DNA from: Terriglobia bacterium | Lineage (GTDB): Bacteria; Acidobacteriota; Terriglobia; JAJPHL01 | Reading direction: 5' to 3' | Assembly (NCBI GenBank): GCA_021325275.1 | Contig: JAJPHL010000023.1 | Span: forward strand, 1 to 64,000 | Length of the DNA stretch: 64,000 bases | Part shown: in pieces, positions 1 through 11,777 of the stretch | Numbering within the stretch: position 1 is the stretch's first letter | Layout of the letters: every line of letters begins with the position of its first letter | Translations under genes and position numbers: made by a program | Notes under the pieces: model-generated | The model's database searches: none | Told to the model about the DNA's origin: nothing | The model's input: the letters and a program-made list of their open reading frames with translations, nothing else

Positions 1-402
1 AGCCTCCTTGAGTTTGTTTCTGAATCAGCGTCCCGCTGAGTTCAGCTCTTTGTAAACCCTGGAGGCTCCTCGAGTTTGCGTACTTATACATTCAAACAGC
101 CTGATCTGCATATGCCTCTGGGAAAGGGAACCATAAATCAAGGCGATCTCTCGCACTGCGGTTTTTTTTGTCCGTTGAATCAGACGCTTAGTCTTCGCGG
201 AGACCGAACACGATACAGCACTGTGTCACAATGGTTTTGATGCGCGGCACCGTCACAGAAGAAGTAAGCTCCGCTGAAAAAGTAAAATTACAAAACGAAC
301 CTACCGAGGACCTAACTGGAATCGGTGCAATGCGTTAGGGGAGCGCGAGGCGACGGGACAACCTGGAGTGGGTAGCTGCTTCTCCTGACATAGCCGACGA
401 TA
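1..402. other. AT-richer intergenic stretch, no gene seen
   Basis: No reading frame here has a recognisable family, a ribosome site or codon use like the neighbouring genes. The stretch is visibly richer in A and T than the rest of the window, including a run of eight T near 163-170. It lies downstream of the decayed parE and may hold that operon's end or the control region of a gene left of the window. I see no tRNA and no clear terminator hairpin. Confidence 0.5.
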
Positions 403-729
403 TCATTCGGGCGCGCCTAAAAGCGTTTGCACGTCTCTGGACGCGTGGAGGATTCGAAGCATTTGCAGCGGACTGCTGCCGGAGCGGTAGATGATCAGAT
501 ACGGATGCACGAGATAGAAGCATGTCTCTTTATCCGCTTATCCGCGAGATCTTCGCGGTAATGCCCGATTCCAGGACGCGTTGCAATTCTACGAATCGCC
601 GTTTCAATCGCCGCCAGGAGCCGATCGGCCTTGCGGATGTTCTCGACGGCCACGTACTCCCAAATGTCATTGGCATCTTGCTCTGCTCGCGGCGTGAGTT
701 TGTAGACCTCATGGCGAGCCGCGTATCAC
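403..729 (-). pseudogene. parE: parE toxin remnant, frameshifted
   Basis: Reading the minus strand in pieces gives a near full-length ParE/RelE-family toxin, which as a family inhibits gyrase or cleaves mRNA. Segments include KLTPRAEQDANDIWEY, then RRIATRPGIGHYREDLADK, then FYLVHPYLIIYRSG, and LRILHASRDVQTLLG before a TGA at 403-405. The middle and end are in different frames because the 8-bp unit ttatccgc occurs twice in tandem at 530-545; removing one copy joins ADK directly to ETCFYLV. A second lesion, one extra base near 719-722, separates the body from a GTG at 727-729 that would overlap the parD stop in the usual GTGA arrangement. Taking out both lesions (9 bases) leaves a clean 105-codon gene. 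As it stands only a six-residue peptide would be made from that start. The duplication is seen directly; the one-base lesion and the start are inferred. Confidence 0.75.
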
Positions 730-1013
730 GATGTTCGCGAGCGCTTTCGTTGCTGGGTCCGCTTTCTGTGCGCGCTCTTGCGGCGGATGGCGGCAAACAC
801 CGCCGGCCCGTCGACCAACTCGCCTCGGTTCGCCTGGCTGCTACCCATGGCGATTGCGCGCCGAAGCCCTTCGACCGCCGAGCGCTTCAGGTCTTCCTGG
901 TTCTTCAAGAGTCGCAGCCCTTCCCTCAGGATTTCGCTTTGCGACTGATACAGACCGGTCTTGAGCATTTCCGCTACAAAGCGATCGAGCGTCGAACCGA
1001 GATTCACATTCAT
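726..1013 (-). CDS. parD: ParD-type antitoxin (CopG/ribbon-helix-helix)
   Basis: A 95-residue protein of the type II antitoxin ParD family. These dimerise through an N-terminal ribbon-helix-helix that binds their own operator and neutralise ParE with the C-terminal half. The N-terminus MNVNLGSTLDRFVAEMLKTG supplies the ribbon and first helix, and the SQSEILREGLRLLKNQED segment is the family signature. The C-terminus is unusually basic (RKRTQQRKRSRTS), which may be an altered end running into the decayed toxin gene. The partner parE immediately downstream is broken, so this antitoxin is probably orphaned; it may persist as a repressor or as neutral remains. A palindromic site just upstream is a plausible autoregulatory operator. 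Confidence 0.85.
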   Translation of the reverse strand: MNVNLGSTLDRFVAEMLKTGLYQSQSEILREGLRLLKNQEDLKRSAVEGLRRAIAMGSSQANRGELVDGPAVFAAIRRKSAHRKRTQQRKRSRTS

Positions 1014-1030
1014 ACGGTGAATCTACCGTG

Positions 1031-1062
1031 GTTGACAATTATGGTTAACAATTGTTGTCAAC
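1031..1062. promoter_or_regulatory. palindromic putative parD operator
   Basis: The segment begins with gttgacaa and ends with ttgtcaac, forming an imperfect 32-bp inverted repeat about 18 bp upstream of the parD ATG; an inner gttaac/attgttg core overlaps it. Ribbon-helix-helix antitoxins autoregulate from such sites. No binding data are available, so the role is inferred from position and symmetry. Confidence 0.5.
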
Positions 1063-1118
1063 TGCTGACAATGGCGCTCGCAGCGCCGGTAGGATCCTAA
1101 TCTGCAGGCGCCGGCGGC

Positions 1119-1281
1119 GTTGTCAGAACCATTTGCGGTAGCGAATGGGTTCGCTGGCGTCGGCCCACCGCAGACGACTCCCGTCGAACGCGGTATGGTC
1201 CGATTTTGCGTCGAGTAGAACCGTCGGTGCTTGGCGGAAGGGCGAGCGAGCCCATTCGCTACCGCGAATGGTTCTGACAAC
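1119..1281. repeat. 163-bp element with 31-bp terminal inverted repeats
   Basis: The left arm 1119-1149 and right arm 1251-1281 are reverse complements with one mismatch (atttgcggt against attcgcggt). The 100-bp interior has no recognisable gene. Size and structure fit a MITE or a transcribed hairpin repeat. A diverged relative of the right arm is present at 29804-29833, so this is a dispersed family and not a one-off terminator. No flanking target duplication is obvious. It separates the parDE remnant from the next gene and may act as a terminator for the latter. Confidence 0.75.
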
Positions 1282-1328
1282 GGCAACAGCGCGCAAATTT
1301 AGGACATGACCAAACAAATGGCAGTTTC

Positions 1329-2447
1329 TCAACGCGCTGGGACACTGGCGTACTTGCCGGACTTCGCGTACAGAAAATCGCCGCCCTCGCCGGGGTCGTT
1401 GGGATTTTTCAGCACGTAGTAGAGCATCGTGACAGGCGCAAAGCACTGGCGGTAGATGAGGGCCGAGCCGGCGCCGTGACCCGGCTGCACCACGTTGATA
1501 CTGAGGTTGAAATAGGCGGGCGGATTATCGATTCGCACCATGTCGTTGCGGATCTGGCTCGAGATCTCGTGCAGGCCGCCGCCGGAAAACGTCGCGGTGC
1601 CGTCGTTGCCCACGCCAAAGCTGTACGCTGGCGGCGAGTCGATGTTGTAAGTCGTGTCGATGGCGATCTGCCACCGGCGCGTGACGGCGGCCATGGTTTT
1701 GGCGGCGACGACTCGGACCACGATGGAGCAAGAGTTTTTCGAGCCGGGGCCCAAGATCGCGCTCACGAAATTGTCACCGCTGTCGCCGGTTTCGGCGGCG
1801 ATCACTTGGGCGGGTGTGAGTGGAGGCTTCACCGACGCGCATCCCGCCGGCAGCGCGAAAAGCGAAACAGGTGGCGGCGTGAAAGAAACTTTGCGGATGT
1901 CGACCAGAGTCATCGGAGCGGCGCCCGCGGCACTCATCGTCGCGCGGATCACCAAGCCGTCCTTTTCGTCGAACCAAGCTTTGACACTGGTCCCCTGGGT
2001 GACGCCGGCATAAACCTTGGTGGCGATTCCGTTCAGAGTCTCCGCACCGGCGGGCTTCAAATCTCCCTTGGCGATGCTCGCGGAAAGTTCGGCCGTCATG
2101 GCGAAGGGATTGCCCCAGTCACCGGAAAATGTGCCGGCACTGCAGGAGGCAGGCGTGACCGCAGGATCCGTCGCTGGGTTCCAGGAAAAAGAAGTCATCG
2201 CCTTCAGGTCGTACAGCGTCAGCGAACGGCTGGCCGCCGTGCCGTCGGGCTTCGCGGGACGGTTTATTTCGGTCAGCGCCATGGAGCCGCTGCGATACAC
2301 GGTCATCGTCCCTGGATCGGAACCCGGCAGCGCGGAGGTGATCGTGTAAGCAGTCGGCGGAGGGGTCTGCGCCAGCAAGAGCGAGGTGAAGGCCAGGATT
2401 CCGAAAGTACTCAGCATTCTTGCAGAGAGCATTCTTGTCGAGAGCAT
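1329..2447 (-). CDS. secreted hypothetical protein
   Basis: A 372-residue protein of unknown function. After a short basic start it has a hydrophobic segment (FGILAFTSLLLA) ending in a signal-peptidase-like AQTPPP, so export is likely. The body is rich in Ser, Thr, Ala and Gly and reads like an exported beta-rich protein; a middle part asking about metal or ion response (KVYAGVTQGTSVKAWFDEKDGLVIRA) resembles acidobacterial secreted proteins with DUF4412-like features, but I do not assign a domain. The start at 2447 is chosen because it follows GAGG and lies after the OmpA-like gene stop, while longer starts would overlap that gene. The first 15 codons contain a 15-bp repeat giving MLSTRMLSARMLST, so three in-frame ATGs are possible. 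It sits 34 bp downstream of the OmpA-like gene and is probably co-transcribed. Confidence 0.7.
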   Translation of the reverse strand: MLSTRMLSARMLSTFGILAFTSLLLAQTPPPTAYTITSALPGSDPGTMTVYRSGSMALTEINRPAKPDGTAASRSLTLYDLKAMTSFSWNPATDPAVTPASCSAGTFSGDWGNPFAMTAELSASIAKGDLKPAGAETLNGIATKVYAGVTQGTSVKAWFDEKDGLVIRATMSAAGAAPMTLVDIRKVSFTPPPVSLFALPAGCASVKPPLTPAQVIAAETGDSGDNFVSAILGPGSKNSCSIVVRVVAAKTMAAVTRRWQIAIDTTYNIDSPPAYSFGVGNDGTATFSGGGLHEISSQIRNDMVRIDNPPAYFNLSINVVQPGHGAGSALIYRQCFAPVTMLYYVLKNPNDPGEGGDFLYAKSGKYASVPAR

Positions 2448-2481
2448 TATGAAAATCCTCAGGCGAAATCTTTTTCGAGCG

Positions 2482-3750
2482 TTACTTCGCGTGTGCGGCA
2501 CAATTCGGATCGGCAATTTCCACGCGACGATTCTTCGCGCGGCCGACGTCGGTGGCGTTTTCTGCGATCGGCTTGGTCTTGCCAAAGCCTTTGTCGGTCA
2601 GGCGGTCGCCGGCGATCGCATGCTGCGTGAGCCAAGCGACAATCGCCTTGGCGCGCGCTTCCGACAGCGTCTGGTTGTAGGCATCGCCGCCCACATTGTC
2701 GGTGTGTCCCTGAATCTCGATCTTCTGCGTGGGATTCTTTTGCAACAGATCCAGAATCTGCTGCAACACCGGATCGCTGGCGGGTTGCAGCGTCGACTTG
2801 TTGAAGTCGAACAGGACCCCATAGATGGCGACATGGCAGTTGGTCTTCAAATCGCTGCACATGCCTTTGTTGACGGCCCCGGCGTCGGCGACACGAATGT
2901 CGTAGGTGTCATTCTTGTGCAGATACGCCCAAAGATTACGGCCATTCCCAGTGAAATGCGCCGAGATGGCGACATCTGCGCCCATGCTTTCATTGACGAT
3001 GGTCCAGCCCGCCGCGGTCAGGGCGTCGTGATACGCGATGCGGAAGAGCGAATTCGAGAGTCCATCGGGCGGTGGGTAGTAGGCCTTGATGATCGAGCCG
3101 GAAGCAACGAGCTCGGGTTCACTTGCGCCCTTGATCGAAACATTGAAGGGCGCGGTGTCCGGTGCGCTGCTTCTGAATTTGGAACCCGGCAAGGGGCCCA
3201 GCCAGGGAAAATCGCCCGCGGCAGGGTTCACCGGTTCGGGAGTTGCGGCGGGAGCCTTGAGCGCGAACTGGAAAGGCATGGGAGCGATCTCAACGATCTC
3301 GACGGAGGCGCGTTCCGGCTCGCCGGGGCTGGCATCGGCCCATGCCTCGACTCCGTCTTTCTGGTAGTGAAGCAACATTTGGATTCCGCCCCCTGACCAC
3401 TCATGCACGGCGGTCCATCCGTTGGCGAGGAAGGCCGGCTTGACAATCGCCCAAATGGCGTCTGCCGTCTTGGCGCCGGTAACGATGACGGGAAACTGCC
3501 AATGTTTTCCGCGCGCCACCTTGCCGACGCCGCCCATTCCGCGATTCCCCTGCGGGACCTGCAATTCGGTCCAGGGTTCGTAGGTGATGCGGTACGGCTT
3601 GCCAATCTTATTCAGGAAGGTGAGCTCGGCCGGGAGCGGCGGCTCCTGCGCCAGGAGCGGAAGAGTGGTGAAGGCAAGCAATGCGGGAATGGCCGCGAAA
3701 CGCAAGGGGAACGCGACTGCCCCAAAAAGCGTACCAACAAGTGGGCGCAT
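2482..3750 (-). CDS. OmpA-family peptidoglycan-associated outer membrane protein
   Basis: A 422-residue exported protein with a signal peptide (about residues 1-34, ending LLAQ). Residues ~35-300 are an uncharacterised region. The C-terminal ~115 residues are an OmpA-like domain: GVLFDFNKSTLQPAS, the diagnostic IEIQGHTDNVGG, NQTLSEARAKAIVAWL and AKNRRVEI. In the family this domain holds the meso-DAP of peptidoglycan through Asp and Arg residues, both of which are present (GHTD, NRRVE). The protein probably anchors or senses the cell wall from the outer membrane or periplasm. It ends in a Cys-containing tail. The following gene on the same strand is another secreted protein, suggesting a two-gene envelope operon. 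Confidence 0.88.
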   Translation of the reverse strand: MRPLVGTLFGAVAFPLRFAAIPALLAFTTLPLLAQEPPLPAELTFLNKIGKPYRITYEPWTELQVPQGNRGMGGVGKVARGKHWQFPVIVTGAKTADAIWAIVKPAFLANGWTAVHEWSGGGIQMLLHYQKDGVEAWADASPGEPERASVEIVEIAPMPFQFALKAPAATPEPVNPAAGDFPWLGPLPGSKFRSSAPDTAPFNVSIKGASEPELVASGSIIKAYYPPPDGLSNSLFRIAYHDALTAAGWTIVNESMGADVAISAHFTGNGRNLWAYLHKNDTYDIRVADAGAVNKGMCSDLKTNCHVAIYGVLFDFNKSTLQPASDPVLQQILDLLQKNPTQKIEIQGHTDNVGGDAYNQTLSEARAKAIVAWLTQHAIAGDRLTDKGFGKTKPIAENATDVGRAKNRRVEIADPNCAAHAK

Positions 3751-3817
3751 ATTTGCCTAGTGACGCTGGCAGCGTATCATACAATTCCTCCCGACTTGCC
3801 AGGCCTGCACAAGCTGG

Positions 3818-4066
3818 TAGTGTCCTAATGGTGCGTTGGTCTACGGGAGAGTCGCCAGCCCCGAAGGGCGATTCATTTCAGCCCAGGCTGAGCCGGAGCG
3901 TTTCTTGCTCCGGCGTAGGCCTGGGACCCATGTGTGAAGGAAAGAGCCCTGAAAGGGCGATCCAAGAAATTTCGATTCGCGATCGCCCGTGATTTCTTAG
4001 GCCGCACCTTCAGTGCTCGGTCACATTTTCGTTTCCTAACAGAGCAACGCCCTCTTAGGACACCAC
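3818..4066. repeat. possible MITE with short inverted ends and an internal hairpin
   Basis: This gene-free stretch (3751-4240) lies between divergent genes. It carries gtgtcctaa near 3820-3828 and the inverted ttaggacac at 4055-4063, bounding about 245 bp. Inside, 3954-4008 can fold into a long imperfect hairpin built on aagaaatttcgattcgc and gatcgcccgtgatttctta. No transposase is encoded. Matched ends plus an internal palindrome suggest a non-autonomous element, but the ends are only about 9-11 bp and could be chance. Confidence 0.45.
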
Positions 4067-4240
4067 TCACGAGCTGCTGCATCAGCATCTCAGCCCGGCA
4101 TGTGGTATACTTGAGTCTGCCTTTGAAGAAGTCGCCGCGGTTGCGGCAGTTCCCTCCGATTCGACTCCCTCAAATCGCTAGTCCAATACGAATGCCAGTG
4201 CCGCAAACGAGCATTGGCGCAGGGAGAGGTCCCACTCACT

Positions 4241-4576
4241 ATGCCAAGAATTTTTGTCGGAAACATGAGTTTCCAAACTTCGGAAGAAGATTTGAGCGCG
4301 TTGTTCCAACCGTACGGAAAAGTCGCCTCGGTTAGCATCCCCACCGACCGCGATACGGGCCGCGCGCGCGGATTCGCCTTCGTCGATATGGAAGATCCGA
4401 AGGAAGCGCTCGACGCGATGTCGGCGTTGAATGGAAAAGAAGTTAACGGCCGTCAATTGCGCGTCAATGAGGCGCAAGCGAAGACCGAACGTGGCGGTGG
4501 TGGCGGAAATCGCGGCGGCGGCGGTGGACGCGGCGGTCGTGGCGGCGGTGGCGGCGGATTTCGCAATCGCTACTAA
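4241..4576 (+). CDS. RRM-domain RNA-binding protein with Gly-rich tail
   Basis: A 111-residue protein made of one RNA recognition motif (residues ~1-80) and an RGG/Gly-rich tail (~85-111). RNP2 is seen as RIFVGNM and RNP1 as RGFAFVDM, the aromatic residues that stack on RNA bases. Small RRM proteins of this build occur in cyanobacteria and acidobacteria, where they bind single-stranded RNA and some are cold-responsive; the target here is unknown. The start at 4241 follows agggagagg at a usable distance; a start 27 bases earlier would add residues not expected in the fold. The tail of Gly with Arg and Asn resembles eukaryotic hnRNP-like proteins and is flexible. Confidence 0.92.
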   Translation: MPRIFVGNMSFQTSEEDLSALFQPYGKVASVSIPTDRDTGRARGFAFVDMEDPKEALDAMSALNGKEVNGRQLRVNEAQAKTERGGGGGNRGGGGGRGGRGGGGGGFRNRY

Positions 4577-4616
4577 GCTCAGCTTTTGACAAACGGCGCC
4601 GGCGCCGGGAGACTTC

Positions 4617-4856
4617 ATGGCTAGACGATCCAAAGCGACCGCCGAGAAACGGCGCAAGGAAATGGCGCGCAAAGAAAAACAGCGCGCCAAATTCGAGCGC
4701 CGCGCCCAACGAAAATTGGGTGACGGCACGCCAATTTCGGCGGACGGGTCAGCGGAAGGATTCTTGTCCGACGGATTCGGGCCTGAAGCAGGCGCGCCTG
4801 AAGCAGGCGTACTCGACGCCGGCATGCCGGAAGCAAGTGTGGAAGGCGGCCAATGA
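4617..4856 (+). CDS. small basic conserved protein
   Basis: A 79-residue protein. The first ~36 residues are strongly Lys/Arg-rich and probably helical (MARRSKATAEKRRKEMARKEK), while the tail is acidic and Gly/Ala-rich with repeated PEAG-type steps. A similar short basic helix is recalled from other acidobacterial genomes but no function is known to me. The charge pattern suggests nucleic-acid or ribosome contact; that is inference. The stop overlaps the next start (ATGA), so the two are translationally coupled. Confidence 0.7.
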   Translation: MARRSKATAEKRRKEMARKEKQRAKFERRAQRKLGDGTPISADGSAEGFLSDGFGPEAGAPEAGVLDAGMPEASVEGGQ

Positions 4857-5185
4857 CGCAGGACCAAGTGCGGTACGTTGGATTCTCTGTCGCGGCGGGC
4901 GCCCGGCACTATCAATTTGAAGTGCAGGCGAAAGATGCGGAGCGGATCATCCGCGTGTTTACGTTGTCGGTGGCCGCGCTACACTTTTCTTCCGGCAAGA
5001 TCCGTTTTCAGCAGGGGCCCGACATTGCCTGCCGGAAACTGCACACCATGCTGGCGCTGGAAGGATCGGGCGAACCGCTGGCGCTGCTTCAAAGCCTCTC
5101 CGATTCCGACATCGCGGAGTACGCCTCGCACGCTTCCCCTCCCCCTAAGCATTGGAGCGCCCCTCGAGGCGCGTCCCAAACCTAA
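4853..5185 (+). CDS. hypothetical protein coupled to the preceding small gene
   Basis: A 110-residue protein with no family I can name. Its central part (RVFTLSVAALHFSSGKIRFQQGPDI) has balanced composition and coding-like codon use. There is no signal peptide or membrane segment, so it is probably cytoplasmic. It overlaps the preceding gene by four bases, so both are probably made together, perhaps as partners of the RRM protein upstream. The Ser/Pro-rich C-terminus looks disordered. Confidence 0.65.
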   Translation: MTQDQVRYVGFSVAAGARHYQFEVQAKDAERIIRVFTLSVAALHFSSGKIRFQQGPDIACRKLHTMLALEGSGEPLALLQSLSDSDIAEYASHASPPPKHWSAPRGASQT

Positions 5186-5261
5186 CTTCGTTTTTCTCCG
5201 TGCCCGCGTGCTATGCCGGGCCACAACTCCTGGACCACAACAGTTGGACTAAGATAGCCGC

Positions 5262-6794
5262 ATGCGCTATCTTGCGTTTGCTCTAACGCTCGCGGCTTCC
5301 CTGCACGCGCCGTTGCCCGCTTCGCGGCCCGCACTGAACGATAAACCTGTAAGAGTAGAAGGCGGTCTCGTCTCAGGCGCTCCCGGGAAAGACGCATCCA
5401 TCATCGTCTTCAAGGGCATTCCATTCGCTGCACCTCCTGTCGGCGACCTCCGATGGCGCGAACCTAAGCCGGTAGTTCCGTGGCAAGGGACGCGCAAAGC
5501 CACCGAGTTCGGCGCGAGTTGCATGCAGAATATCGTCGACGTGCTCCCGCCGTGGACCCACGAGTTCATGACGCACACGGCCGTGAGCGAGGATTGCCTG
5601 TTCCTCAACGTTTGGACTCCCGCGAAGGCCGCGGGCGAGAAGCGCCCGGTCTATGTGTACATCTATGGCGGCGCGAACACATCGGGATCGGGCGCCGTGC
5701 CGATCTACGACGGCGAGGGCCTCGCGAAAAAGGGCATCGTGGCGGTGACGATGAACTATCGCGTGGGAATCTTCGGATTCTTCACGCATCCCGAGTTGTC
5801 CGCCGAGTCAGAGCATCATGTGTCGGGCAACTACGCGTTGCTCGATTTGATCGCCGGACTAAAGTGGGTCCACAACAACATCGCGGCGTTCGGCGGCGAT
5901 CCCGGACGTGTCGTGATTGGTGGACAATCGGCCGGTTCGTGGAATGTGCATAGCTTGATCGCCTCGCCGCTTGCGAAAGGATTGTTTCACGCCGCGATCG
6001 CCCAGAGCGGGTCGAGCGTCAGCCAGTCGTCGCGCACACTGGCGGAGCAGGAACAGGCCGGCGTGAAATTCGCGGAATCGAAAGGCGCGCACTCGCTCGC
6101 CGACTTGCGCAAGATGTCCTATCAGGATCTGGCGACTCGTTCCGCGGGCGCGACGGGCGTAGCTCAGGTGCGCTTTCCCGCGGCAACTGTCGTCGATGGA
6201 TATGTGCAGCCGGCGTTCCCCGCATTCGTCAGCGACGTGCCCACGTTGACCGGGTCCAACAAAGATGAAAGCGGCGCGAGCCCACATCCTTCGATCACGG
6301 AGGAAGCATATGCGCGCCAGGCACAGCGGTATGGTCCGATGGCGGCGGACTACGTAAGGCTGTATCCGCTGGCTGCTTCGAATGAAGGCGCACGGGACGC
6401 CGCGCGGATGTCCACTTACGTGTGGGCCGTGAATCGGGCGAAGGTCGCGAAGACGAAAGTGTTCACCTATTACTGGGACCACACGCTGCCGGGTCCGGAG
6501 TCGGACAAGTACGGCGCATTCCACAGCTCGGAAATCGGATACGTGATGAACACGCTGGACACGGCGGATCGTCCATTCACCGCGGAAGACCGGAAGATTG
6601 CGGAAATGATGTCGAACTACTGGGCGAACTTCATCCGCACCGGCGATCCCAATGGTCCCGGCCTGCCGAAGTGGCCGAGCGTCCAGGAACAGCCGGGGAT
6701 GACGATGGAATTGGGCGACAACACCGCCGTCATTCCGGCGGCCGCGGACCCGGCCAAGGTCGCCTTCTTTCAGAAGGCGTTTTCGCAATTCTGA
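5262..6794 (+). CDS. type B carboxylesterase
   Basis: A 510-residue alpha/beta-hydrolase of the carboxylesterase B family (para-nitrobenzyl esterase-like), which hydrolyses carboxylic esters. A signal peptide-like N-terminus (residues ~1-21) suggests a periplasmic or secreted enzyme. Family marks in order: FKGIPFAAPPVGDLRW, SEDCLFLNVWTP, the oxyanion-hole segment VYIYGGANTSGS, and the nucleophile elbow GGQSAGSWNV with Ser223. The acid probably lies in the NKDES segment and the base in FHSSEIGYV. Length is typical. It stands alone between small genes with no obvious operon partner, so the natural substrate cannot be named. Confidence 0.93.
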   Translation: MRYLAFALTLAASLHAPLPASRPALNDKPVRVEGGLVSGAPGKDASIIVFKGIPFAAPPVGDLRWREPKPVVPWQGTRKATEFGASCMQNIVDVLPPWTHEFMTHTAVSEDCLFLNVWTPAKAAGEKRPVYVYIYGGANTSGSGAVPIYDGEGLAKKGIVAVTMNYRVGIFGFFTHPELSAESEHHVSGNYALLDLIAGLKWVHNNIAAFGGDPGRVVIGGQSAGSWNVHSLIASPLAKGLFHAAIAQSGSSVSQSSRTLAEQEQAGVKFAESKGAHSLADLRKMSYQDLATRSAGATGVAQVRFPAATVVDGYVQPAFPAFVSDVPTLTGSNKDESGASPHPSITEEAYARQAQRYGPMAADYVRLYPLAASNEGARDAARMSTYVWAVNRAKVAKTKVFTYYWDHTLPGPESDKYGAFHSSEIGYVMNTLDTADRPFTAEDRKIAEMMSNYWANFIRTGDPNGPGLPKWPSVQEQPGMTMELGDNTAVIPAAADPAKVAFFQKAFSQF

Positions 6795-6821
6795 GGTAAT
6801 CGCGAAACATCCGAGAACGAG

Positions 6822-7295
6822 ATGACAATTAAATACGCATTGACCAGAACGGAAATCGTGCGGTCTTACTTTCGAAGTCTGGGCTCGTCTCGAAAGTTCC
6901 TCGTGATGATCTTGATCTACTCGGCGATCCCGGCCTTGGTCGCACTAGTTCTGAGCGGTGCATTCTCGCGTCGTCTTCAGGTTCATGATCTTATTGTCGC
7001 CGTAGCTTGGATGACCGGAGCGTTCGCCTTCCTGCCGATTTGGTTATTCCTCCGCGGCAAGACATCCGAACGAACGCTCACGGTGTCCCCAGACGGGATT
7101 TCAACGCAGATCGGCTCGCTGAAGGGCGACGTGCCTTGGAATAAGGTAAAGCTAGTCGCGGACGCGGGCAATCATGTTCTCATCGTGGGAGTAACGGGCA
7201 ATTCGTTCTTCATACCAGGGCGGGCGTTTCAGGGACCTGAGCAGAAGACACAGTTCATTAAACAGATCACGTCTTGGCGAAGCGGAGCACAGTAA
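6822..7295 (+). CDS. YcxB-like membrane protein
   Basis: A 157-residue inner-membrane protein. Two hydrophobic helices near residues 27-47 and 57-76 are followed by a cytoplasmic beta-rich domain with the family pattern TLTVSPDGI then VPWNKVK and FFIPGRAF, typical of YcxB-like C-terminal domains, whose function is unknown. The end overlaps the long upstream frame of the next gene but not its likely start. Confidence 0.78.
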   Translation: MTIKYALTRTEIVRSYFRSLGSSRKFLVMILIYSAIPALVALVLSGAFSRRLQVHDLIVAVAWMTGAFAFLPIWLFLRGKTSERTLTVSPDGISTQIGSLKGDVPWNKVKLVADAGNHVLIVGVTGNSFFIPGRAFQGPEQKTQFIKQITSWRSGAQ

Positions 7296-7336
7296 GCTCT
7301 CCGCCTTTCGAACCTAAGTGCTGTAATGTAGAAGGC

Positions 7337-10381
<3,045 letters not shown>

Positions 10382-10386
10382 AGGGC

Positions 10387-11777
10387 ATGAACAACATCGG
10401 CCGCCGTTGGTTCCTCGAACAATGCGGGGTGGGTCTCGGCAGCGTCGCGCTGCGTACGCTGCTCGCCGACTCGCTTCATGCGGCGACAACCGATCCTCTC
10501 GCGCCGAAATCGCCGCATTTCCCCGCGAAAGCGAAGAACGTGATCTTTTTGTTCATGGCCGGCGCGCCGAGTCATTTGGAATTGTTCGACAACAAACCGG
10601 TGCTGCGGAAATTCGACGGCACGCTGCCTCCACCGGAATTGCTGAAGGGCTATCGCGCGGCGTTCATCAATCCCAACTCGAAACTTCTTGGACCGAAGTT
10701 CGAATTTGCACGCTACGGAAAATCCGGCGCGGAACTCACGCCGCTGTTGCCGCATCTTTCCGAAATCGTCGACGACGTCGCGATCGTGAAAGGGATGGTC
10801 ACCGACGCTTTCAATCACGCGCCGGGCCAGCTTTTGATGAACACGGGCACCATGCAGTTCGGACGTCCGAGCATGGGCGCGTGGGTGACGTATGGACTCG
10901 GCAGCGAGTCGCGCGACTTACCGGCGTTCGTCGTTTTCAGCTCCGGCAAGAAAGGCCCGAGCGGCGGCTGCTCCTGCTGGGGTAGCGGTTTTCTGCCGAC
11001 GGTTTACCAAGGCGTGGAGTTCCGCACGTCCGGCGATCCGGTGCTCTATTTGTCGAATCCTCCGGGAGCGAATACGGATGTCCAGCGCGATTCACTCGAT
11101 GCAATGAAGCGTTTGAACGAAATGCATCTCACGTCGACCGGCGATCCCGAGATTGCCACGCGCATCAACTCGTACGAAATGGCGTTTCGCATGCAATCGA
11201 GCGCGCCGGAGTTGATGGACCTTTCCAAGGAATCAAAGGCCACGCTCGATATGTACGGCGCCGAGCCGGGCAAGCCGTCGTTTGCGAACAACTGTTTGCT
11301 CGCTCGCCGAATGGTGGAGCGTGGCGTGGGTTCGTGCAGCTTTATCACGAAGCGTGGGATCAGCACTCGGCGTTGGTGAAAGACATCAGCGCCAATTGCA
11401 AGGACACCGACCAAGCGAGTGCCGCACTGGTGAAAGACTTGAAGCAACGCGGATTGCTCGACTCCACGCTCGTCGTTTGGGGCGGCGAATTTGGACGCAC
11501 GCCCATGATGCAAGGCGGCTCCGATGGCCGCGATCATCATCCCAACGCGTTCACCATGTGGATGGCGGGCGGCGGCGTGAAACCGGGCATTACGCTGGGC
11601 GAAAGCGACGATCTCGGATTCAACGTCGTAAAAGACAAAGTACACGTGCACGACTTGCACGCGACTATGCTGCACTTGCTGGGATTCGATCACACGCGGC
11701 TGACATACAAATTCCAAGGACGGCCGTTCCGCCTGACCGACGTTCACGGAACAGTCGTGGAGAAACTACTGGCATGA
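10387..11777 (+). pseudogene. DUF1501 secreted protein, one-base frameshift
   Basis: A Tat-type signal opens the protein ([17 protein letters not shown]). The body matches DUF1501, a sulfatase-like fold family paired with DUF1549/DUF1553 proteins. The first frame runs to RRMVERGV and then goes into a short wrong tail. The family continuation [16 protein letters not shown] resumes in another frame around 11332. One missing base between about 11324 and 11333 explains both; restoring it gives 463 codons, the expected size. The later part is intact ([44 protein letters not shown]). It could be a true recent pseudogene or a draft sequence error. The stop overlaps the next ATG. Confidence 0.85.

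Noticed and set aside
522-1100. 192-codon plus-strand open frame
   Set aside because: It covers the parD gene on the other strand; residues are Arg/Leu/Cys-rich without motif, typical of a shadow frame.
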